Notes: generated by a model from the sequence alone, not told the origin. Counted from the stretch's first letter, positions 8,462 to 16,615 are shown. The stretch is 64,000 nt of DNA from CAYZMS01 sp964479625 (GCA_964479625.1 CAYZMS010000003.1:62001-126000), one strand, 5' to 3'. Program-made: numbers and translations.

Positions 8462-9631
8462 TAGGGTCATTTCCCGATCGAATCGCTCTTTCCAGGGAAG
8501 AATATGCCCATCTACCGTTTGGCGCATTCGGGTGGTTTGTTTAAGCACTGAAACCCCTCGAAGTTCCTTTATGGCCTCCGCCATTCGCGCTGGAAAATCC
8601 TTACCATCCGCCAGGATCAAGCCGGTAGAGCCAGACTGTACAATGGAAGAGGTATCACCGGTGTCCGTGGCAAGGATAAACCGCCCCGCCAGACAGGACT
8701 CCCAGAAAGCATTGCCCAGGCTGCCGTCCCGGTAAAAGAAACAACTCAGGTGAGCCTTTCTCAAAAACTCGGGAAGCGCTCTCTGGGCCATGGGCGAATG
8801 GAAGGTTACCTGCTTTTCCAGTTGATTGGACCTTACGAGTTCTTTTAAGGGTTTTTCCTGCGAACCTGCTCCCAGAATCTGTAATTCTACAGTCGGGTCT
8901 CCCAGTTCGAAAACCAAATGCCGAACCATTGCAATAGCAAGCGCCTGACGTTTGTAGGGCTCCAGACGAGCGACATATACGATTCTAAGGATGTCTGAAG
9001 TTTCTGGAAGTTTGTCTACAGGGGGGAGGGAAAGCAGGGCCTTTTTAAAATCCCGGTCAATTCCGTTGTAAAGTAAGTACATGGGTACCCTGCCATTAAA
9101 AGTGCGGGCAACCATATCCAGCTTGGAACCATCCCGTGTTCCTATTAAAATGTTGGGAGGTATTTTGTAGGAAAAGATCTCCATCCAATGGCGGCTGTAC
9201 AAGCGGGCCCATTCCCCTTTTTCGACCATGCGGGTCAGTATGGTGCCGAAGATGCGGCCGGCAGAGGGATGCTTCATCCAGCGCCCGCAAAGGGAGGCAA
9301 TCGCTGCAAAAGATCCCATTCCGTAAACCAAATCAAATTGCCCGTTTTTAAGGTGCTTAAAGCCGTTGATCTTTTGCATTCCTAATACGCATACCTTCCA
9401 AATGAGGTAGAAGGGAAACCGGAATTGCCGTAGCTCCAGGACAGATCCATTAGGCAAGGATATTTTTCTTTGGCCAACCGGGTTGTAAATGATCGCTTTG
9501 AATTGATGATCTTCGGATTGTCCCAGATAGCGATAAAAATTATAAACTGCGGGCATGCCCGTTACCGCCTTGTCTTCGAAAAACCAATCTTTTAATTCCG
9601 GGTGATATTCTCCAAAAATTAGCAGCCTCAT
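8441..9631 (-). CDS. Glycosyltransferase (GT4-like, GT-B fold)
   Basis: The 396-residue protein has the shape of a GT-B glycosyltransferase. The C-terminal half contains IVYVARLEPYKRQALAIAMVRHL, a nucleotide-sugar binding segment of the glycosyl transferases group 1 type, and LGNAFWESCLAGRFILATDTG, which corresponds to the E-x7-E region. Donor and acceptor sugars cannot be deduced. It is encoded in the same direction as a deacetylase-like protein (gap 16 bases) and an acyltransferase upstream, which together suggest surface-polysaccharide synthesis. It ends inside rfbA by a 21-base convergent overlap. Confidence 0.8.
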   Translation of the reverse strand: MRLLIFGEYHPELKDWFFEDKAVTGMPAVYNFYRYLGQSEDHQFKAIIYNPVGQRKISLPNGSVLELRQFRFPFYLIWKVCVLGMQKINGFKHLKNGQFDLVYGMGSFAAIASLCGRWMKHPSAGRIFGTILTRMVEKGEWARLYSRHWMEIFSYKIPPNILIGTRDGSKLDMVARTFNGRVPMYLLYNGIDRDFKKALLSLPPVDKLPETSDILRIVYVARLEPYKRQALAIAMVRHLVFELGDPTVELQILGAGSQEKPLKELVRSNQLEKQVTFHSPMAQRALPEFLRKAHLSCFFYRDGSLGNAFWESCLAGRFILATDTGDTSSIVQSGSTGLILADGKDFPARMAEAIKELRGVSVLKQTTRMRQTVDGHILPWKERFDREMTLLTQQLQ

Positions 9632-9647
9632 TTATTTCAATTAGAAT

Positions 9648-10985
9648 TCAACATTCAACATTTTTTAAAATCCATTGCCACCAGGCCTGCATACCCAGGC
9701 CATAAGGGCGTATGGGGTCAAAGACGTGATTGTGGATATTGATCGTCAGGGCGGTGTTGTATTGATTTGCGCGTAAAAATTCCAGGGCAAGGGTGGCGGC
9801 CTCTGCCGTCTGTTCTTTGGTTTCGGTAAGCAGGGCTGTATCCATAAGGTGGAGCGGGAAGGTCCTGACCCTGCTGATTCGGTCCTGGTGAAGGTCGTAA
9901 AGGTAGAAAGGAAAACCCGTTCCGGCCCGGAAGCCAATCCGGTCGTTAAACCCCAGGGAGTAGTCCTCCCGTATTCCGGCTTTTTCCAGTATCCGGATAG
10001 TTTCTGGAAAGGCAAATCGAAGGAAATGTTGCCGGCTAAGCCGGATAGGGAGGTCTAACCATCTTTCCAGCTTTTTTTTCTCCTCCAGTAGGAGGACTGT
10101 ATTTTTGGGAGTGGCGTAGGAAGGGTGAAGGCCAATAGTATAACCGCAAGCCTCTGCCAGTTGCACTACTTCTTTCAAGGTATAATCTTCCAATTGGTAC
10201 CAATTGTCATGGCGGGTCTTCCCTCCGCTCATCAGGAAGAGGAGTTTGTTGGAAAAAGGGGCCGCCTGCTGTAACATAAGTTCGAATTGGTCATAAGGGT
10301 CAGGCTGCTTCTGAAGAAGAAATCGCCACCAGTTTTGCCATAAAGCCTGTAAGCCCTGCACGCCCTCTCCCCGCCAGATTATCCCCAATAAGGTACGAAT
10401 TACTCTTCCCGGGGGCTTAAATTTTTGGAGGACATCTACATCATGGGTTAGGGTGAAGGAACTCTTCCTCGAAGTAGATCCAAAGCCCAGGCTTTCAAAG
10501 AAGGCAAGGACTAGTGCATCGACTACTGGGCTACGATGAAGGCCCGTCCGCACCAATAGTTGATTTTTGGAGGCCAGGTTGCCCCATTTATCCCGGAGGC
10601 TTCTTTCAAAATGGTATTCTTCCCATCGACTCAGGTGAAAGAAAATAGTTTCGAAAATATCTGCCTGAAACCGGTGGTCTAAACACAATCGTTTAGAAGC
10701 ATTACCAAAGCCAACTACTTCTTTGCCGGAGGCAGAGGTAAAGGAAAAAAGCTCCGGGACTGGTTCTGGCCCGTCGGGGGAGAGGTGGAAAAAATGCTCC
10801 AGCGGTTCCATGCTCCAGTCTCCTTCGCTGGGCTTACCCCCGTATCGCAGGTATTCTTTGGGTGCAGGCAGCTCCAGTCCGATCGAAAGACCTTTGGGCT
10901 TTAATGGATGCCTGTTGAGGTATTGCAACACATACTCCAGCCGGGGAGAAGGGCGCTGGGGGATGACTTGAAGGCGCACTACCAT
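9648..10985 (-). CDS. Polysaccharide deacetylase-like protein
   Basis: The 445-residue protein carries the NodB-type metal motif T-H-D-V-D (HDVD at residues 181-184) and later IGLHPSY and RQHFLRF, which fit the His-x3-His/His-Pro-Ser-Tyr pattern of carbohydrate esterase family 4 relatives. The first 170 residues form a separate N-terminal domain seen in Bacteroidota members of this type. A role in trimming acetyl groups from a surface or exported glycan is the family expectation. Its ATG overlaps the stop of the upstream acyltransferase (ATGGTAG, 7-base overlap), so the two are probably translationally coupled. Confidence 0.75.
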   Translation of the reverse strand: MVVRLQVIPQRPSPRLEYVLQYLNRHPLKPKGLSIGLELPAPKEYLRYGGKPSEGDWSMEPLEHFFHLSPDGPEPVPELFSFTSASGKEVVGFGNASKRLCLDHRFQADIFETIFFHLSRWEEYHFERSLRDKWGNLASKNQLLVRTGLHRSPVVDALVLAFFESLGFGSTSRKSSFTLTHDVDVLQKFKPPGRVIRTLLGIIWRGEGVQGLQALWQNWWRFLLQKQPDPYDQFELMLQQAAPFSNKLLFLMSGGKTRHDNWYQLEDYTLKEVVQLAEACGYTIGLHPSYATPKNTVLLLEEKKKLERWLDLPIRLSRQHFLRFAFPETIRILEKAGIREDYSLGFNDRIGFRAGTGFPFYLYDLHQDRISRVRTFPLHLMDTALLTETKEQTAEAATLALEFLRANQYNTALTINIHNHVFDPIRPYGLGMQAWWQWILKNVEC

Positions 10986-11902
10986 AGAAAAGGAGTTTTT
11001 CGAATAGTAAAATACCAGACTTGTCGGCCTCCAAAACCGCTGAGGAACTCATAGACCCCGGGGTGGGCGCTGCCATTTAGGTCAAGAATCTTTGCTTTCC
11101 CCTGCAGATCAAGTATTAGTTTCCAGATCAAGACCGCATTTGCACCTTTTATCGCCAGGCTGGCGTCATAACCGGAAAGAAGGCAGTAAGCCTGGTGATG
11201 GTCCCGGGCCCAATATTGGCCGGCCACGGCTGTTCCCTCTTGGTTAAGGGCCAAAAGAAGAGAGGAATGCCCCTGTTTGCGCAACTGTTGGTCGAGTTGC
11301 TCCAATTGAGGAAAAAGTATAGGAAGGCGGAGCCCCTGGCGTTGGATGGAGTTTTTTAAAAGGTGGAAAAAGGCCTCGATATCGTTCGATTCGACTACTT
11401 GAACCTTTTCTTTAGCCCGGAGAATTTGTTTCTGATGGCCACTCGATAGTCGTATCCATTGTTGTTCGGGTGATCCTTGGAGGTCGACATAAAAAGTAGA
11501 AAGGGGGCTTATACGAAAGGTGGAAGGTAAGTGAGCAACCAGGTCGCTGTTTTCCGGGCTGAGGTGAGCGCTTAAAAAACGGGAGGGAGGTAAAGCGGTC
11601 AACAAGCTTTTCATCAGTGATTGGTGTCGCATTCGTTGGCGATGAAGAGTGCTCGTTTCAGGAGCTTTTACAATCCGTGGACCCAGGTAGGCGGTTAGGG
11701 GAGCTTGCCGAAGGAGGGATTGCCCAAGGTATGTTGTTTTAAAAAAAGGCCAGACAGCTGTCCATTTGCCACGCTCTTCTTCTGCGATCACTGCCGACCA
11801 TCTATCCGGCCCGGCAACACTATCCAGCCACCATCCCTGAAAAAAGAGCGGTTGGTCTTGGGTTAAGCTACGATAAGCCGATCGGTCAGCATGGGTTTTC
11901 AC
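10979..11902 (-). CDS. FemAB-like GNAT acyltransferase
   Basis: The protein fits the FemAB/CelD-type double-GNAT acyltransferases found in polysaccharide and peptidoglycan clusters. It has an early PLFFQGWWLDSVAG segment, a RLSSGHQKQILRAKEK stretch (about residue 150), and a C-terminal half with GTAVAGQYWARD, LLSGYD and LDLNGSAHPGVYEFLSGFGG. The frame extends to a GTG at 11936-11938, but that codon lies inside the greA terminator hairpin. GTG 11900-11902, just before the conserved N-terminus, is preferred and gives 307 residues. It is coupled by overlap to the downstream deacetylase-like gene. The acyl donor and acceptor are unknown. Confidence 0.65.
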   Translation of the reverse strand: MKTHADRSAYRSLTQDQPLFFQGWWLDSVAGPDRWSAVIAEEERGKWTAVWPFFKTTYLGQSLLRQAPLTAYLGPRIVKAPETSTLHRQRMRHQSLMKSLLTALPPSRFLSAHLSPENSDLVAHLPSTFRISPLSTFYVDLQGSPEQQWIRLSSGHQKQILRAKEKVQVVESNDIEAFFHLLKNSIQRQGLRLPILFPQLEQLDQQLRKQGHSSLLLALNQEGTAVAGQYWARDHHQAYCLLSGYDASLAIKGANAVLIWKLILDLQGKAKILDLNGSAHPGVYEFLSGFGGRQVWYFTIRKTPFLW

Positions 11903-11910
11903 AAGTGATA

Positions 11911-11959
11911 AAAATAAAAAGCGCAGCCGGGCTTTCACCCGTATGCGCCTTTTATTTTT
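11911..11959 (-). terminator. Bidirectional-looking terminator after greA
   Basis: An extended hairpin pairs AAAATAAAA (11911-11919) plus GCGCA (11921-11925) with TGCGC (11944-11948) plus TTTTATTTT (11950-11958), with an inner CGGG/CCCG pairing. The A- and T-rich outer arms provide a U-tract on either strand. It lies 23 bases after the greA stop and just before the acyltransferase start, so it should separate the two. Confidence 0.7.
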
Positions 11960-11981
11960 AAAATGCTTCCAGGTGCTGAAT

Positions 11982-12455
11982 TCAGGCAGAAATGTCCACT
12001 ACTTCGAATTCCATTTGTCCACGAGGCGTATCAATAATGGCTACCTCGCCAATTTTCTTGCCGAGCAGCCCTTCTCCCATGGGAGAACTGACGGATAGCT
12101 TTTTGGCTTTAAGGTCAGCCACTGATTCAGAGACCAGTTGGTAAGTCATTTTTTTGTTGGTGGCCTTGTTCTTGATTGTAACTCTGGTGAGTACGGTTAC
12201 CTTTGAGGTGTCTACTTTGGTTTCATCCAGGACGCGGGCCATGGCCATTTTTTTCTCCAATTCGTTGATACGTAATTCCAGTAATCCCTGGGCTTCCTTT
12301 GCTGCGTCGTATTCGGCATTTTCCGATAGATCTCCTTTTTCACGGGCTTCGGCGATAGCCTCAGCAGCTTTTTTACGGCCCTTGGTCTTCAGTTCTTCTA
12401 GTTCGGCCATCAGGCGATCGTAATCGGCCTGCACCATATAATCATATCCAGACAT
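11982..12455 (-). CDS. greA: Transcription elongation factor GreA
   Basis: GreA rescues backtracked RNA polymerase by stimulating cleavage of the transcript 3' end. The 157-residue protein has the N-terminal coiled coil with KGDLSENAEYDAAKEAQ, which holds the acidic tip residues needed for cleavage (the Asp-Leu-Ser-Glu-Asn-Ala-Glu-Tyr motif), and the C-terminal FKBP-like domain with SPMGEGLLGKKIGE. The start at ATG 12453-12455 gives the usual length; the longer frame to 12491 has no support. It is transcribed alone from a promoter near 12650 with an unusually long, structured leader, and ends in a terminator. Confidence 0.95.
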   Translation of the reverse strand: MSGYDYMVQADYDRLMAELEELKTKGRKKAAEAIAEAREKGDLSENAEYDAAKEAQGLLELRINELEKKMAMARVLDETKVDTSKVTVLTRVTIKNKATNKKMTYQLVSESVADLKAKKLSVSSPMGEGLLGKKIGEVAIIDTPRGQMEFEVVDISA

Positions 12456-12479
12456 AGTAGTTGGTTTTAAAAAAAGTAA

Positions 12480-12624
12480 GAACGCTTTCACCAGCTGCGT
12501 GAAACCGTTCTCGATGTTTTCCTGCTGTGTTGTTTTAAATGGAGAGGTGAGCCCCTTTTTCGTTGAGACTCACCTCCCCAAAAAGACTACATTTAAAAAA
12601 TCTGCCGGCATTTCCTTCTGGCAG
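12480..12624 (-). promoter_or_regulatory. Structured 5' leader of greA with three hairpins
   Basis: Between the predicted start site (about 12624) and the greA ATG lie three inverted repeats. Read on the minus strand, the first is CTGCC/GGCAG (12602-12606 with 12620-12624), followed by ATTTTTT, which looks like a small terminator. The second is an 8-bp perfect stem, GAGGTGAG/CTCACCTC (12543-12550 with 12569-12576). The third is GAACG-x-TTTCAC with GTGAAA-x-CGTTC (12480-12510), ending 25 bases before the ATG. This arrangement suggests attenuation or leader RNAs; E. coli greA also makes short leader RNAs (GraL), but sequence similarity is not implied. Confidence 0.45.
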
Positions 12625-12630
12625 GTCATG

Positions 12631-12662
12631 CAAAGATACGGGTTTTTAGTGGTATGATGCAA
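12631..12662 (-). promoter_or_regulatory. Promoter of greA (Bacteroidota sigma-A type)
   Basis: On the minus strand, TTG (12662-12660) is followed after exactly 21 bases by TATCTTTG (12638-12631), a perfect match to TAnnTTTG. It lies in the gap after the SPOR gene, about 170 bases upstream of the greA ATG. Confidence 0.6.
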
Positions 12663-12711
12663 GGCATAGGGGGTATTTAGAGGAACTTCAAAACTAGGTT
12701 TTGGTTCGATC

Positions 12712-13275
12712 TCAATTCTTCTCTTGTACGTAAGCCTCGATGGTATGCTTCTTTCGTAGCTCCTGCACCAGGGCGTCAGCGGAAGCATAGGAGTCAAAGC
12801 GGTCTACCACCACTACGGCATAGGTCCCCTTGTCGAAGAGCTCCAGTTCGGCATTGGAGTAGCCTTTGGAGCGAAGGCGGCTGACCTGGGATTCCGCTCC
12901 GGAGCGTATGCGGAAGGTCCCTGCGAGGACCAGGTAATCCCCGCCGCGGGAACCTCTGGGTTCGGTGTAATCGGGCCGGGTCGGACTTGCGGGAGAGTCT
13001 TCTTCATAATTATCCGCTGGGAGTTCCGAATCATCCGGATCATAATCGTCGTAGAAGTCATCGTAACCGCTGGTATCGGGATCATAGGGGGGATAGGGGT
13101 CATCGTATTCCGAATCTACCACCGGGTCCTCCGAAGAGGGAGGAACCTGATTTTTGGGTAGATAAACCGACCACAGGTAGATCAGGTAGATCAGGGCCAG
13201 CAAACCAGCAACAAATATGCCTATGGTCAAATAATCTCTTCTGGTCATGGTGCTTTTGAGTTTATCATCTTTCAA
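12712..13275 (-). CDS. SPOR domain membrane protein
   Basis: The 187-residue protein has a short cytoplasmic N-terminus, one transmembrane helix (about residues 17-36), a long acidic linker packed with Asp, Tyr and Pro (about 45-105), and a C-terminal SPOR domain (about 112-187: GDYLVLAGTFRIRSGAESQVSRL ... AVVVVDRFDSYASAD). SPOR domains bind septal peptidoglycan stripped of stem peptides, so the protein should sit in the inner membrane with SPOR in the periplasm and may localise to the division site. The function beyond binding is unknown. It is the first gene upstream of the greA promoter and shares its direction. Confidence 0.85.
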   Translation of the reverse strand: MKDDKLKSTMTRRDYLTIGIFVAGLLALIYLIYLWSVYLPKNQVPPSSEDPVVDSEYDDPYPPYDPDTSGYDDFYDDYDPDDSELPADNYEEDSPASPTRPDYTEPRGSRGGDYLVLAGTFRIRSGAESQVSRLRSKGYSNAELELFDKGTYAVVVVDRFDSYASADALVQELRKKHTIEAYVQEKN

Positions 13276-13395
13276 ATTAAACGATTCCTTGGGATTTTTT
13301 GTGGTATGGATCGGGATTATTTGTGATTAAAAGGCGATTGGCTTTCGATTATTTCCCTTAGCCCTACCCAAAGCATAAAGTTAGTTGCCCTATCC

Positions 13396-14172
13396 TCACA
13401 ACCAACACACCAGGCCATCATAGGCTAACCCTACATTTTCGGGTAAAGTAGGGGCAATATCCACATAACGCCCCATGCGGTGGCTGATGTGGGTGAGGTA
13501 GGCCCGTTGGGGGCTGATTCTTTCGATCAGGGCAAGGGCCTGTTCCAGGTTTTGGTGAGAATAATGAGGTTGATGGTGGAGGGCACTGATGGTAATGACC
13601 TCAATGCCATCCAGCTTGTGGAATTGGTCCTCTGGTAGGATTTTTAGGTCGGTGAGGTAGGCGTAAGAGCCAATGCGAAACCCCAGCACCGGTAGCGAAC
13701 CATGTTCGATACGGATGGGGGTGATTTCGAGGCCCTTGATCGAGAAAGGCGCTTCCGGATCAATGTTTTCCAGGTGCACCATGGGGGAACCCAGGTAGCG
13801 ATCCTGGGTGGCAAAAATATAGGCAAAGCGTTTTCGCAATTCCTCTTGAACCCGATCTTCGGCATATACCGGCATATCCGCCCGTTGCATGAAGTTGAAG
13901 GGCCGAACGTCATCCAGACCAATGATGTGATCATTGTGCTCGTGCGTGATCAAAATGGCATCCAACTTCTTTACGGTTGTTCGTAACATTTGTTGACGGA
14001 AATCTGGGCCAGTGTCAATGACCAGGTTGACCTGCTCCGTTTCAATGAGCAGGGAAGTGCGCAAGCGTTTATCCCGTGGATCATTGGAACGACAGACGTC
14101 GCAGGTACAGCCAATGACCGGTACGCCCTGGCTGGTACCGGTGCCGAGGTGGGTGATCTTTAAACGTTCGAT
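13396..14172 (-). CDS. PhnP-like MBL-fold metallo-hydrolase; no canonical start codon before the conserved N-terminus
   Basis: This is a metallo-beta-lactamase-fold phosphodiesterase of the PhnP (phosphoribosyl cyclic phosphate) type. It shows the metal motif THEHNDHIIGLDD (His77 in the extended frame), EHG, YLTDLK and LTHISH. The family N-terminus, KITHLGTGTSQGVPVIG followed by a Cys-rich CTCDVCRSNDPRDKR, is encoded from 14160 downwards. There is no ATG, GTG or TTG between the in-frame TGA upstream and residue 36, where TTG 14064 is the first candidate. I therefore place the start at the ATC at 14172-14170 with doubt. It overlaps the end of the upstream gene, so reinitiation at a non-AUG codon, or a small deletion in an original ATG, are both possible. 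Confidence 0.75.
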   Translation of the reverse strand: MERLKITHLGTGTSQGVPVIGCTCDVCRSNDPRDKRLRTSLLIETEQVNLVIDTGPDFRQQMLRTTVKKLDAILITHEHNDHIIGLDDVRPFNFMQRADMPVYAEDRVQEELRKRFAYIFATQDRYLGSPMVHLENIDPEAPFSIKGLEITPIRIEHGSLPVLGFRIGSYAYLTDLKILPEDQFHKLDGIEVITISALHHQPHYSHQNLEQALALIERISPQRAYLTHISHRMGRYVDIAPTLPENVGLAYDGLVCWL

Positions 14173-14462
14173 GGGGTTTCAGTTGCTTTGGAAGGGGTGT
14201 TGAAAAGCTGTTTTTGAAGCTCCGAATAGAATTTCCGGGTCTTTTCTTCCATTATATCCGGATCGACTTCTAGACCTTGCAGAATCTCCAAAAGCACATT
14301 GATCCGGGCCTCCGTGTCAAAAAATTTATTGATGACGGCTATTTTTCGGTTTTCGACCACACAGTATCCACTTTGAAACGTTCCTTTTTCGTAGCGGATA
14401 ACATATTCCAGTTCTTCGAACAGGCTTTCTATCTTTTTTAAGAAATGCTTGGTAAATTTCAA
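14160..14462 (-). CDS. Small conserved hypothetical protein
   Basis: A 100-residue soluble protein that I do not recognise. It is helical and charged, with a central stretch GYCVVENRKIAVINKFFDTEARINVLLEIL that could form two strands and a helix, and a Thr/Ser/Pro-rich tail. It has no signal peptide or membrane segment. It sits directly upstream of the MBL hydrolase, overlapping its conserved N-terminal coding region at the stop, so the two are very likely one transcript. It is divergent from the barrel gene at 14500, with a 37-base gap between the two starts. Confidence 0.65.
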   Translation of the reverse strand: MKFTKHFLKKIESLFEELEYVIRYEKGTFQSGYCVVENRKIAVINKFFDTEARINVLLEILQGLEVDPDIMEEKTRKFYSELQKQLFNTPSKATETPSNV

Positions 14463-14499
14463 ACTTTATCTGTTTTGATCTGCATTAAATCCAAAGATA

Positions 14500-15084
14500 A
14501 TGAAACACTTCCTTTTGTGCTTACTCCTGCTTACTACTCATTTATCTCTTTGTGCGCAAAATGGGACCTTTGAGGCTACTTTGCTGGCTGGAGTGAACCT
14601 TTCCCAAATTGACGGCGACCGGCTTGCGGGCTTTAATCAACCCGGTCTTAATGCGGGGATGCGGGTGAATGCCCTTTTAAGCGATCGTTGGGAAGCAGGT
14701 ATTGAACTCAATTACAGCCAGCAGGGCAGTAATTACTCCAACAACGACGATCCCTCTGCGGTAATTGAAAATTTACGGCTTAACTTTATAGAAGCTCCGG
14801 TCCTGCTGTATTTCAACGAATGGAAATTTAAAGTACATGCGGGCCTGATCTATAGCCGCCTGATCAATTATAAGGCTGAGGATATCGTCGGCAATGACAT
14901 TACGGATAACTACGATTTCAACAATAATGTTTTATCAGTTGGGCTTGGGGCTGCTTATCAGTTTGATGAGATATGGGGCCTAGAGGCGCGATGGTCGAAG
15001 TTTTTGACGAACCTGCAGGCCGATAGTGGAGCCGGGACTTTCCTTGGTCGAAGCCTGACCTTTCGAATGACCTATAGATTATAA
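14500..15084 (+). CDS. PorT-like outer-membrane beta-barrel protein
   Basis: The 194-residue protein has a signal peptide (MKHFLLCLLLLTTHLSLCAQ, cleaved near residue 20) and then alternating amphipathic strands: FEATLLAGVNLSQIDGD, GLNAGMRVNALLSDRWEAGIELNYSQQG, and a last strand ending RSLTFRMTYRL. This is the outer membrane beta-barrel (PorT-type) domain common in Bacteroidota, usually 8 strands. Whether it takes part in type IX secretion, like PorT of Porphyromonas, cannot be told; many paralogues are simple small barrels. The ppx gene follows after 4 bases and may be co-transcribed. Confidence 0.8.
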   Translation: MKHFLLCLLLLTTHLSLCAQNGTFEATLLAGVNLSQIDGDRLAGFNQPGLNAGMRVNALLSDRWEAGIELNYSQQGSNYSNNDDPSAVIENLRLNFIEAPVLLYFNEWKFKVHAGLIYSRLINYKAEDIVGNDITDNYDFNNNVLSVGLGAAYQFDEIWGLEARWSKFLTNLQADSGAGTFLGRSLTFRMTYRL

Positions 15085-15088
15085 ATAT

Positions 15089-16003
15089 ATGACCATACTC
15101 AATGGAGCACCCGTAGCTATTATTGATCTGGGGACGAATACTTTTCATCTGCTCATTGCCAAGGTGCTGCCCGATGGGTCTTTCGAAGAATTATACCGGG
15201 AACGACGCTTCGTTAAACTGGCATCTGAAGGCATTCAACAAATTGGGCCACAGCCTTTAAAACGGGCTATGGAAGCTATGTCTGCTTACAAAGAAAAGAT
15301 AGAGGACTACAAGGTAGGTCGGATAAGGGCCTTAGGCACTGCGGCCCTTCGTATGGCCGAGAATAGTCCCGCTTTTGTACGGGAGGTAAAGGAAAAGTTG
15401 GGGATGGAAATCGAGGTTATCGATGGGATGGAAGAGGCTCGTCTTATTGCTCAGGGAGTGACTATGGCGATCCCTGATGAATCAGTTCCATTGTTGATCA
15501 TGGACATTGGAGGGGGGAGTGTGGAGTTTATTCTGGTCGAGCATAAGAAGGTGTTGTGGAAAAGAAGCTTTCCTCTGGGAGTGGCCATCCTTTACCGGGA
15601 GTTTCATAAAGAGGAACCCCTATCAGAAAAATCGAAAACCCGGCTCCTTTCTTATTTAAAACAAGTCTTAGTTCCTTTACAGGAGCAACTTTCGCAAATC
15701 CCGGTCAAGACTCTGGTTGGGGCTTCCGGTACTTTTGACGTGTTGGAGGCAATGACCCCGGGGGAAATGGACAGCCCTCATTCCAAGCGCATTAACCGCT
15801 CTACGATCGAACCAATCCGCAACCAGATAATAAGCCTAGATTTGGACGCCCGCCGGAAACTACCGGAGATGCCGGTGGAACGAGCTGAGATGATCGTCGT
15901 TGCCTTTTTGCTGGTTGATTATGTTCTCGAACTTAGTCGTGCAGAATCGGTATTGATCTCCCGCTTTGCTATGAAGGAGGGAGCCCTGGCCGAATTAATG
16001 TAA
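15089..16003 (+). CDS. Ppx/GppA phosphatase (exopolyphosphatase family)
   Basis: The 304-residue protein has the ASKHA fold motifs of the family: AIIDLGTNTFHLLIA (about residues 9-23, phosphate 1 loop), ALGTAALRMAENS, MDIGGGSVEFILV (phosphate 2 loop) and VGASGTFD. Family members hydrolyse polyphosphate or the 5'-phosphate of pppGpp. The single-domain length of about 300 residues is the short form that lacks the C-terminal HD-like domain of E. coli Ppx. It follows the small barrel gene by 4 bases. Which substrate it uses cannot be read from the sequence. Confidence 0.88.
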   Translation: MTILNGAPVAIIDLGTNTFHLLIAKVLPDGSFEELYRERRFVKLASEGIQQIGPQPLKRAMEAMSAYKEKIEDYKVGRIRALGTAALRMAENSPAFVREVKEKLGMEIEVIDGMEEARLIAQGVTMAIPDESVPLLIMDIGGGSVEFILVEHKKVLWKRSFPLGVAILYREFHKEEPLSEKSKTRLLSYLKQVLVPLQEQLSQIPVKTLVGASGTFDVLEAMTPGEMDSPHSKRINRSTIEPIRNQIISLDLDARRKLPEMPVERAEMIVVAFLLVDYVLELSRAESVLISRFAMKEGALAELM

Positions 16004-16088
16004 TGGATTGCAAATTCAGGGGTTCATTTGATTACAGGGTCAAGGTTGACTGGTAAGCCTATAACCAAACGTATAACCCTAAGTGCCA

Positions 16089-16457
16089 CTACACTTCCTT
16101 TATCTGATCATTTTCGAGGCGGTCGAATAGTTTATTCAATCGATACATCTCATCCAGGGTGTCGTCCAGGAAAAAGTCAATATCCGGAATACGACGAATG
16201 TGGTTCTTCACCCGATTTGCCAGTGATTGGCGCAGGCGGTTTTTTTGCTCGTCCATCTCCATAAGGACCTCCTGCTTGTTTTCGGTATTGAACACACTGA
16301 GGTAGATTTTGGCCAGGCTAAAATCAGGAGTTACCTTGACGTTGGTGACCGTAACAAGGGGTTTTGCTCCGAAAATATAGGTGCCTTCCTGTTGTAGCAC
16401 CATGCTGAAATGACGCTTTATCTGTTCGGCTACTTGCTTCTGTCGCTTCGATTCCAT
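16089..16457 (-). CDS. rbfA: Ribosome-binding factor A
   Basis: RbfA binds the 30S subunit and assists late maturation of 16S rRNA, especially in the cold. The 122-residue protein has the family pattern: SKRQKQVAEQIKRHFSMVLQ at the N-terminus, VTVTNVKVTPDFSLAKIYLSVF in the KH-like core (strand with Lys-Val-Thr-Pro-Asp), and LANRVKNHIRRIPDIDFFLDDTLDEMYRLNKLFD at the C-terminus. Size is typical. It lies alone on the minus strand between ppx and recG, convergent to ppx with an 85-base gap that holds nothing recognisable. Confidence 0.93.
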   Translation of the reverse strand: MESKRQKQVAEQIKRHFSMVLQQEGTYIFGAKPLVTVTNVKVTPDFSLAKIYLSVFNTENKQEVLMEMDEQKNRLRQSLANRVKNHIRRIPDIDFFLDDTLDEMYRLNKLFDRLENDQIKEV

Positions 16458-16615
16458 TTCTGCTTCGGTTTAATCGTGAATGTTGTAGGCGTGGTGATTG
16501 AACCTACGTACAATGTACAAGATTAAGTAGGAAGAGGTTCCGTTTTAAGGATAGTTTTATGCCAGAAATTTATTTTTCCAACAAATTGTGTAATTTTAGG
16601 GGCTAAGTTGCTATT

